11,067 nucleotides of DNA, from the NCBI GenBank assembly GCA_902782805.1, contig CACZON010000172.1, positions 1 through 11,067 on the forward strand, in the 5' to 3' direction. Every line of letters starts with the position of its first letter. Position 1 is the stretch's first letter. Positions 5,556 through 11,067 of this stretch are shown here, piece after piece. The stretch comes from Oscillospiraceae bacterium. Its GTDB lineage: Bacteria > Bacillota > Clostridia > Oscillospirales > Acutalibacteraceae. The position numbers and the translations under genes were made by a program. The notes under the pieces were generated by a model, which was given only the letters and a program-made list of their open reading frames with translations, was not told the DNA's origin and did no database searches.

Positions 5556-7082
5556 ATGAAAAAAGAATTCGAACGCATATCCCCGGAACAGGCCGGGATT
5601 TCGAGCCGGCAGGTCAAAAAGTGCATCGAAGCGCTGATGCACGATCACGCCGAGATCCACGGATTTATGGCCGCACGCGGCGGAAAGGTGTTCACCGAAT
5701 GCTGGTGGAAGCCCTACGCGCCCGAGCTCGTTCACAGCAATCATTCCCTCGGCAAGAGCTTTACCGCAACCGCGATCGGAATTCTCTGCACGCAGGGAAA
5801 GCTGGATCTTGAGGAGAAGATCGTCGATCTCTTCGCCGACGAGATGGCCGCATACAACGCGCCCCACAGCGAAAAGCTCGACCGCCTCACCGTCCGCCAT
5901 CTGCTGATGATGTCAACCGGTATGGAACGCAACCCGATGCTCAACGACGATTGGATCGGCGAATTCTTAAAGCAGCCGATCGTCTACGAACCGGGCACGC
6001 GTTTCCTCTACAACACCTCCGGCGCCTGTATGCTCGGCGCGATCGTTGAGAAAAAAGCGGGGATGGGGCTGCTCGAATTCCTCGACCGCGAGCTTTTCCG
6101 AAAGATCGGCATCAACGGCGAGGATTTCGTATGGCTCAAATTCAAAAACGGCTATTACGCGGAGCCGGGTACTTTCTCAAAAACCGAGGACAACCTGCGC
6201 CTTGCGATGTTCTATCTCAACTACGGGAACTGGAACGGCGAGCAGATCGTTTCGGAGGAATGGATGCGAAACGCGCTTTCGATCCAGATCGATACCGCAG
6301 AGAATACCGACGGCGTGCTCGACTGCCGCGTCGGCTACGGCTGGCAGCTCTGGGCGTGCAGCATGCCGGGCGTCTTCCGGTTCGACGGCGGCCAGGGCCA
6401 ATACGGTATTATCTGGCCGGAAAAGGATCTTGTCGTAGCGCTGCACGAAGGCGGGCTCGGCCCGGACGGCCCTCAGATCACGATCGAAGCGATCTACGAC
6501 GAACTGATGCGCAGGATCGGCGACGAGCCGCTCAAGGAAGATCCAAATGCGCTCGCAGAGCTGCGTGCGTTCGAGCAGTCGCTTAGCGTTCCGGAGCAGA
6601 AGCCGAATACGCTTTCGGTCGATCCGGCGCGGTTCGAAGGCGAGTACAGGGTGATCTCCGGCGACGCGGACTGCGATCCCTGGGTTTCGGTTTCGCCGGG
6701 CGATTACAACTTCTTCCGTGCGTTCTTCGATCCCTCGAAGCAGGATCGCTTTGAGAAATTCAAGCTCGAATTCGATCCGGAAAAATGCGTCTTTACCGCC
6801 GACGGGTACGCCGTATTCGAAGCGTATTTCGACGGCAAATATCACATCGTCGAAACGGACAATCCGCTCTCAAAGATCCGCAAAACGGCGTCCACCGCGC
6901 GCTTTACAGATCCGGATACGCTTGAGATCACAACGAAATGGGTCAATTCCTGGTTCCATAACGTCATTCTTTTCAGGCGCGAGGGCGGCCGCCTCCTGAT
7001 CACGACCTCCAAGGACCGCCTTCAGGAAGCCGTTCCGGAAAAGCGTTATACCGTTCATCACGCAGTTGCGGAAAAGGTTTGA
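5556..7082 (+). CDS. Serine hydrolase, class C beta-lactamase/esterase fold (508 aa)
   Basis: A member of the beta-lactamase-like serine hydrolase family (PF00144: class C beta-lactamases, EstB-type esterases, D-aminopeptidases), acting through an acyl-enzyme on esters or amides. The nucleophile motif SxxK is Ser64-Leu-Gly-Lys67 in NHSLGKSF. The tyrosine motif is Tyr152 in FLYNTSG, reading YNT rather than the YxN of class C beta-lactamases. The third box is FRFDGGQGQYG (275-285), in place of KTG. After the catalytic domain, residues about 355-508 form a beta-rich C-terminal domain beginning VDPARFEGEYRV, like the lipocalin-type appendages often seen on these hydrolases. There is no signal peptide, which argues against a cell-wall or secreted antibiotic-resistance role. 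AGGGAGA (5541-5547) is 8 bases before the ATG. It is transcribed alone, and its boxes differ from those of the two downstream paralogues, so it is a different subfamily. Substrate unknown. Confidence 0.88.
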   Translation: MKKEFERISPEQAGISSRQVKKCIEALMHDHAEIHGFMAARGGKVFTECWWKPYAPELVHSNHSLGKSFTATAIGILCTQGKLDLEEKIVDLFADEMAAYNAPHSEKLDRLTVRHLLMMSTGMERNPMLNDDWIGEFLKQPIVYEPGTRFLYNTSGACMLGAIVEKKAGMGLLEFLDRELFRKIGINGEDFVWLKFKNGYYAEPGTFSKTEDNLRLAMFYLNYGNWNGEQIVSEEWMRNALSIQIDTAENTDGVLDCRVGYGWQLWACSMPGVFRFDGGQGQYGIIWPEKDLVVALHEGGLGPDGPQITIEAIYDELMRRIGDEPLKEDPNALAELRAFEQSLSVPEQKPNTLSVDPARFEGEYRVISGDADCDPWVSVSPGDYNFFRAFFDPSKQDRFEKFKLEFDPEKCVFTADGYAVFEAYFDGKYHIVETDNPLSKIRKTASTARFTDPDTLEITTKWVNSWFHNVILFRREGGRLLITTSKDRLQEAVPEKRYTVHHAVAEKV

Positions 7083-7094
7083 ACGGGATCGGAT

Positions 7095-7119
7095 CGATTC
7101 GGTTCAATTCAAAGAATCG
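7095..7119 (+). terminator. Weak hairpin after the first serine hydrolase
   Basis: CGATTC (7095-7100) pairs with GAATCG (7114-7119) around a 13-base loop, followed by the AT-rich CTGTATTTATTAAAAAT. There is no uninterrupted T-tract. It is the only terminator candidate in this 189-base gap, so partial read-through into the next operon is possible. Confidence 0.3.
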
Positions 7120-7168
7120 CTGTATTTATTAAAAATATATAAAAACAAAAGATTCATCGGCGCGTTTC

Positions 7169-7197
7169 TTGACATTCTGATGCGATTTTGATAAAAT
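7169..7197 (+). promoter_or_regulatory. Near-consensus sigma-A promoter for the hydrolase operon
   Basis: TTGACA (7169-7174, perfect), a 17-bp spacer, TAAAAT (7192-7197, one mismatch). An AT-only-like run (7123-7150) lies upstream. The -35 and its flank (TTGACATT) match those of the promoter at 5493. A leader of about 68 bases precedes the ATG at 7272; no riboswitch-like fold was recognised in it. Confidence 0.88.
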
Positions 7198-7271
7198 TAT
7201 TTCAATAGGCTTCAAGATTTCAACAGAGTATACGAAACCGTCTGAAATACGAAGAAAGGAAGGAAGATACA

Positions 7272-8429
7272 ATGAGCAAATTCAGCGACCTTGACAAATT
7301 CTTAAGCGAAAATCTGAAAACCGGCCCGACCGGCTGCGGCTGCGCCGTTGCCAAGGATGGGGAGATCCTGTACGAAAACTATTTCGGCGTAGCGGATCTC
7401 GAAACCGGAAGACCGATCACCGCCGATACCGTTTACCGCCAGTTTTCTTCAACCAAAGTGGCGGTCTGCACCGGCGCGATGATCCTTTTTGAGCGCGGAA
7501 AATTCCTTTTGAACGATCCGATCTATGAGTATTTCCCCGAATGGAAAAACACGATGGTCGCCGAAGATAATCCCGACGGATCCGTTACGATTCGCCCGGT
7601 CAAGCGCCCGATCGAAGTGCGCGACTGCTTCTCGATGGCGATGGGCATCGGATACGGAGGCAACGATTATACCCACCGGATGATGAACGAGGTCCGCGGA
7701 AATCTTCGCAAGTCGGTCGGCGATTATACGCTGCGCCAGGACATCTACGCGATGAGCGAGGTCCCCGTCCGCTTCGATCCCGGCTCCCGCTGGCTCTACG
7801 GTTTCGGCCATGAGCTCGTTGCGGGATTGATCGAAGTCTGCTCCGGCCAGAAGGTCAGCGAATTCCTCAAAGAGAATATCTTTGATCCGCTCGGAATGGA
7901 TCATACCGGCTACCATTATTTCGGCAATATGCGCGAGAATATGGTCACCCCGTATCGCCGCGCGGAAGACGGAACGCTCTCCGTTACGACCGCGATGTTC
8001 GACGACCGCTTCGAGCCGGAAGCGAAATACGAAGCCGGCGGCGCAGGACTTTTCTCCTCCGTTCACGATTACATCGTCTTTACGCAGATGCTGGCCTGCG
8101 GCGGCGAATATAAGGGCGAGCGCATCATCGGCAGAAAGACGATCGACCTGATGCGCGCGAATCATCTCAACGAAGTACAGCTGCGCGATTTCCAGAACGA
8201 TTATCTTGCCGGTTACGGCTACGGCCTCGGCGTACGTACGCTGATCGACCCCGGTATGGTCAGCAATTCCTCCGTCGGCGAATTCGGCTGGACCGGCGCG
8301 ATGGGAACCTATCTCGCCGTTGATCCGAGCGAGCGCGCTTCCGTCGTCTATATGCACAACCTTTCTCCGAACCAGGAGAAATACACCCATCACCGCGTGC
8401 GCAATATCGCGTTCGGCGCGCTCAAATAA
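7272..8429 (+). CDS. Serine hydrolase, beta-lactamase/EstB-like (385 aa)
   Basis: PF00144-type hydrolase of about the usual length (380-400). The nucleophile box is Ser59-Ser-Thr-Lys62 in RQFSSTK. The tyrosine box is Tyr176 in RWLYGFGHELVAG, the YGFGH form seen in EstB-like esterases, which lacks the Asn of true class C beta-lactamases. The third box is FGWTGAMGTYLAVDP (Trp340), corresponding to WGG/WxG in esterases of this fold. This set of motifs favours esterase or transesterase activity over beta-lactam hydrolysis. There is no signal peptide, so it is predicted cytoplasmic. AAGGAAGG (7256-7263) is 8 bases before the ATG. It is first in a probable three-gene operon with the carboxylesterase and a paralogue. 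It shares with that paralogue a run of NDYLAGYGYGLG and the segment GKF-x-x-x-DP...PEWK. The substrate is unknown. Confidence 0.9.
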   Translation: MSKFSDLDKFLSENLKTGPTGCGCAVAKDGEILYENYFGVADLETGRPITADTVYRQFSSTKVAVCTGAMILFERGKFLLNDPIYEYFPEWKNTMVAEDNPDGSVTIRPVKRPIEVRDCFSMAMGIGYGGNDYTHRMMNEVRGNLRKSVGDYTLRQDIYAMSEVPVRFDPGSRWLYGFGHELVAGLIEVCSGQKVSEFLKENIFDPLGMDHTGYHYFGNMRENMVTPYRRAEDGTLSVTTAMFDDRFEPEAKYEAGGAGLFSSVHDYIVFTQMLACGGEYKGERIIGRKTIDLMRANHLNEVQLRDFQNDYLAGYGYGLGVRTLIDPGMVSNSSVGEFGWTGAMGTYLAVDPSERASVVYMHNLSPNQEKYTHHRVRNIAFGALK

Positions 8430-8445
8430 CCGTTTCAAAAGAGAT

Positions 8446-8479
8446 TCCCCGAAAACGCCTTCCTAGGCGCGTTCGGGGA
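8446..8479 (+). other. Long intercistronic hairpin without a T-tract
   Basis: TCCCCGAA (8446-8453) and CGCC (8456-8459) pair with GGCG (8466-8469) and TTCGGGGA (8472-8479), giving 12 base pairs with a 2x2 internal loop and a TTCCTA loop. It is followed by GTCCGTCCGTT, not a run of T, so a simple intrinsic terminator is unlikely. It may protect the upstream message from 3' exonucleases or attenuate expression of the two downstream genes. Confidence 0.6.
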
Positions 8480-8531
8480 GTCCGTCCGTTATCCGTATAT
8501 TTCTGATTACGAATCAAGGAGGAAAAACCGT

Positions 8532-10049
8532 ATGCTTCGTAAAGTCAAAACCGTAAACGGCTGGGTCGAGGGCATTCCCGCAGCGGATCCGCGCATCACT
8601 GCGTTCAAGGGGATCCCGTTTGCGGCGCCGCCGGTCGGAGAGAACCGCTGGAGAGCGCCGCAGCCCGCTGAAAATTGGGAGGGCGTCAAAAGATGCTATG
8701 CGTTCGCGCCGATCTCCGTTCAGGCGGTACCCGGTCTGCGTAAAGATAACATCTATACCTACGAATGGAACGTCGATCCGGATATCCCGATGGATGAAGA
8801 CTGCCTGTATCTCAACGTCTGGACGCCCGCAAAACGAATGGACGAAAAGCTTCCCGTCTACGTCTGGTTCTTCGGCGGCGGCCTGCAGGTAGGCAACCCG
8901 GCCGAAATGGAATTCGACGGCGAGCGTCTCGCGCGCCGCGGGATCATCGTCGTTTCCGTCAATTACCGCGTCAACGTCTTCGGCTTCCTTACGACCGAAG
9001 AGATCGCGAAGGCTCAGCCCGAAGCGCCCGCCAACTGGGGCATGCTCGATCAGCAGGCGGGTCTCAAATGGGTCCGCGACAATATCGAAGCCTTCGGCGG
9101 CGATCCCGGAAACGTTACGATCGGCGGTCAGTCCGCCGGCGGCGGCAGCGTGATGGCGCATCTTACTTCTCCGCAGAGCCGCGGCCTGTTCCATAAGGTG
9201 ATCGTGGAAAGCGGCGTTTTCCGCAGCGCCTACGGAAACTACATCCTCGGCGGCGGACGGCGCGATCTTCAGGGCATGTTTGAGCAGAGCAGCCGCTTTC
9301 TCGAATTCATCGGGGCAAAGAACATTGCCGAAGCGCGCGCGATGGACGCCTTCTATATCCGCGATAAATTCCTTGAATTCCGAGGCGCATTCGGCACGGT
9401 TCCCGACGGTCAGTTCTCGTTCGGCGATCCCTTTGCGCTTTATATGGCGGGTAAAAAGGCGAACGTTCCGATGCTCGCCGGCCTGACGGCGGACGAGTTC
9501 CCGAATTTCTTCCCGGATTTTGACAGCCGCGAGGATTTCGAAGCGAAAGCGAAGGAGCTCTTCGGCGAAAAGGCGCCGGAATTCATCGCGATCGCCGAGG
9601 AAGGAGCGCAGGATCTCGAAACGCTCAAGGCGAATACGAAATCCCGTCCGATCGAGCTTGCGCTGCGCGCAATGTTCGAGAAAAACGACGGCGAGGACGA
9701 CAACTACATGTACTATTTCGATACCGAAATTCCCGGACCCGATCATCCGGGCAATTTCCATTCCGTCGATCTCTGGTTCTTCTTTGAAACGCTTGCGAAA
9801 TGCTGGCGTCCCTTCAAGGGAGCGCACTACGACGAAGCCCGCCTGATGTGCAACTACTGGGCGAATTTCGTAAAGACCGGAGACCCGAACGGCAAGGATG
9901 CCGACGGCAGCGAAATGCCCCGCTGGGAGCGCTATACCGCCGCGGCGCCTTACTTCATGCGCTTCTCCGACAAGGGGATCGAATTTCAGAAAGAACCGGC
10001 CGATAAGCTTGCGCGCTTCTTGACCGATCGAATTAAGGAGGAATACTAA
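8532..10049 (+). CDS. Type B carboxylesterase/lipase (505 aa)
   Basis: Alpha/beta-hydrolase of the carboxylesterase type B family (PF00135; relatives include p-nitrobenzyl esterases and Candida rugosa-type lipases), splitting carboxylic esters. Both family signatures are present: EDCLYLNVWTP, and FGGDPGNVTIGGQSAGG with nucleophile Ser201. The triad is completed by Glu322 in LTADEF and His410 in GNFHSVDLWF. The oxyanion loop is WFFGGGLQVGN (112-122), with Phe114 where bacterial esterases usually have His before GGG; this FGGG form is known from C. rugosa lipases. The start has the typical RKVKTVNGWVEG and FKGIPFAAPPVGENRWRAPQP. There is no signal peptide, so it should be cytoplasmic. AAGGAGG (8516-8522) is 9 bases before the ATG. 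It stands between two paralogous serine hydrolases, 102 bases after the first and 2 before the second. Plausible substrates are acetylated or feruloylated oligosaccharides or small xenobiotic esters; the sequence does not decide. Confidence 0.94.
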   Translation: MLRKVKTVNGWVEGIPAADPRITAFKGIPFAAPPVGENRWRAPQPAENWEGVKRCYAFAPISVQAVPGLRKDNIYTYEWNVDPDIPMDEDCLYLNVWTPAKRMDEKLPVYVWFFGGGLQVGNPAEMEFDGERLARRGIIVVSVNYRVNVFGFLTTEEIAKAQPEAPANWGMLDQQAGLKWVRDNIEAFGGDPGNVTIGGQSAGGGSVMAHLTSPQSRGLFHKVIVESGVFRSAYGNYILGGGRRDLQGMFEQSSRFLEFIGAKNIAEARAMDAFYIRDKFLEFRGAFGTVPDGQFSFGDPFALYMAGKKANVPMLAGLTADEFPNFFPDFDSREDFEAKAKELFGEKAPEFIAIAEEGAQDLETLKANTKSRPIELALRAMFEKNDGEDDNYMYYFDTEIPGPDHPGNFHSVDLWFFFETLAKCWRPFKGAHYDEARLMCNYWANFVKTGDPNGKDADGSEMPRWERYTAAAPYFMRFSDKGIEFQKEPADKLARFLTDRIKEEY

Positions 10050-10051
10050 CC

Positions 10052-11067
10052 ATGGCAAAAGATTTTACCCGTCTGACCAATCTGATCAACGATTTCGTTG
10101 AGCGCAAGACGAATCCGGGCTGCGCCGTCAGCATTATGCAGGGCGATGAGATCGTCTATGAAGGCTATGCCGGATACGCGAACATCGAAGAGAAAAAGCC
10201 GATCAACAAGCACTCCATGTTCTCACAGGCTTCCACCACGAAGCTCTTCACCTATGCGATCATGGGCATGCTCTACGAAGAGGGAAAATTCCTGTTCTCC
10301 GATCCGCTCTCCGATTATCTCCCCGAATGGAAAGATACGAAAAAATACTTCGTTCAGCCCAACGGCCAGGTCGACGTCGTTCCGCTGGAGCATCCGATCA
10401 CGATCCGCAACGCCGTTGCGATGATGTGCGGCATGCCTTACTGCATGGCTCCGGCAGTTGCGCCGATCACCCCGACTTTGAAAGCGATGAGCGCTCAGAT
10501 GGAAAAGCTGATCGCCGAAAAAGGCGCTCCTACAACGATCCGCGATGAAGTGCGCGTCATGGCGAACGCCCCCGTTATGTTTGAGCCGGGCAGCCATTGG
10601 CAGTACGGCTTCGGCTCCGAGATCACCGGCGCGCTGGTAGAAACGATGACCGGCAAAGCGCTGCGCGAAGTCTTCAAGGAGAGAATCATCGATCCGCTCG
10701 AGCTCGAGGATACCGATACCTTCATCCGCCCCGAGAATAAGGACCGGATCGTTACGACCTACTTAAAGCGCGACGGCGTTCTTTCGCCGGCTCCGGCCTA
10801 CGGCCTCAATACCTCCGATCCTACGGTTACGCCGATCGGCGCGCGTCCGAACCTCTATACCTCCACCAACGATTTCGCAACCTTTATGCAGATGCTCGCC
10901 AACGGCGGCAGATACAAGGGCAGAAAGTATCTGGGCGAAGGTACGGTCAATATGCTCCACGCGAACCAGCTTGAAGAGACGCAGCTGCGCGATTTCACGA
11001 ACGACTATCTCGCCGGCTACGGCTACGGCCTCGGCTTCCGTACGCTCGAAACCCAGAAATTCGGCCA
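10052..11067 (+). CDS. Serine hydrolase, beta-lactamase/EstB-like, 3' end outside window
   Basis: The frame from ATG 10052 stays open to the window end, giving 338 residues and a partial codon. Compared with its 385-residue paralogue at 7272, about 45-50 residues are missing, including the third active-site box. The nucleophile box is Ser61-Thr-Thr-Lys64 in QASTTK; the tyrosine box is Tyr185 in HWQYGFGSEITG, again lacking the class C Asn. Similarity to the 7272 product includes EEGKFLFSDPLSDYLPEWKDT against ERGKFLLNDPIYEYFPEWKNT, and QLRDF-x-NDYLAGYGYGLG. It starts 2 bases after the carboxylesterase stop, and its AAGGAGG (10035-10041) lies inside the end of that gene, so translation is probably coupled. 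There is no signal peptide. It is a PF00144 hydrolase with esterase-like boxes; the substrate is unknown. Confidence 0.9.
   Translation, partial: MAKDFTRLTNLINDFVERKTNPGCAVSIMQGDEIVYEGYAGYANIEEKKPINKHSMFSQASTTKLFTYAIMGMLYEEGKFLFSDPLSDYLPEWKDTKKYFVQPNGQVDVVPLEHPITIRNAVAMMCGMPYCMAPAVAPITPTLKAMSAQMEKLIAEKGAPTTIRDEVRVMANAPVMFEPGSHWQYGFGSEITGALVETMTGKALREVFKERIIDPLELEDTDTFIRPENKDRIVTTYLKRDGVLSPAPAYGLNTSDPTVTPIGARPNLYTSTNDFATFMQMLANGGRYKGRKYLGEGTVNMLHANQLEETQLRDFTNDYLAGYGYGLGFRTLETQKFG

Noticed and set aside
7449..8438. 329-codon minus-strand open frame opposite the second serine hydrolase
   Set aside because: Antisense shadow of a gene with clear SxxK and WTG boxes; composition is atypical and no motif is visible.
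8514..10058. 514-codon minus-strand open frame covering the whole carboxylesterase gene
   Set aside because: It is the codon-phase shadow of a gene carrying both type B carboxylesterase signatures; its translation has no family features.
5556..11067. Antibiotic-resistance beta-lactamases
   Set aside because: All three lack a signal peptide and the KTG and YxN boxes of class C enzymes; their motifs match esterase-like members of the fold.
1441..11067. A complete arabinoxylan-use locus
   Set aside because: Only one glycoside hydrolase is present, without sugar transporter, regulator or arabinose-pathway genes, and terminators separate it from the esterase genes.

Overview
The window looks like part of a chromosome from an uncultured anaerobic Bacillota, most likely a Clostridia lineage from a gut, rumen or other plant-fibre habitat. 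The reasons are strong AGGAGG-type ribosome binding sites, sigma-A-like promoters (TTGACA, 17-bp spacer, TAGAAT or TAAAAT), compact intrinsic terminators, moderately high GC with GCG/CGC-rich codons, and the protein families present. This placement is inference. No rRNA, tRNA, CRISPR array, insertion sequence or phage gene was seen, and no gene-free stretch exceeds 200 bases.

Layout. (1) Positions 1-1292 hold the C-terminal part of an FtsX/MacB-type ABC transporter permease whose start lies before the window; it ends at a clean terminator (1344-1374). (2) A probable promoter drives a GH51 alpha-L-arabinofuranosidase (1441-3888), followed by a 63-residue protein of unknown function (3979-4170) and a strong bidirectional terminator (4268-4302). 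(3) Facing it on the minus strand is a small GNAT-like protein (4359-4790). It is divergently transcribed from a hypoxanthine-DNA glycosylase, UDG superfamily family 6 (4919-5425). Their shared 128-bp intergenic region carries two outward-facing promoters and several dyads. (4) A 508-residue serine hydrolase of the class C beta-lactamase/esterase fold (5556-7082) has its own near-consensus promoter. (5) A second near-consensus promoter starts a probable operon: a second beta-lactamase-fold hydrolase (7272-8429), a type B carboxylesterase (8532-10049), and a third beta-lactamase-fold hydrolase (10052 to the window end, incomplete), which is a clear paralogue of the second.

How the genes may work together. 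The right half is a hydrolase cluster: three SxxK serine hydrolases and one GxSxG carboxylesterase, none with a visible signal peptide, so all are predicted cytoplasmic. With the upstream cytoplasmic arabinofuranosidase this would fit intracellular trimming of imported, esterified plant-cell-wall oligosaccharides, or detoxification of esters or lactones. No transporter, regulator or other sugar enzyme lies close enough to prove either, so the shared role is a hypothesis. The glycosylase is a DNA-repair housekeeping gene and is probably unrelated. No convincing new defence or mobile system is visible; the most unusual features are the three-plus-one hydrolase cluster, the 64-residue repeat in the permease, and the dyad-rich divergent promoter region.
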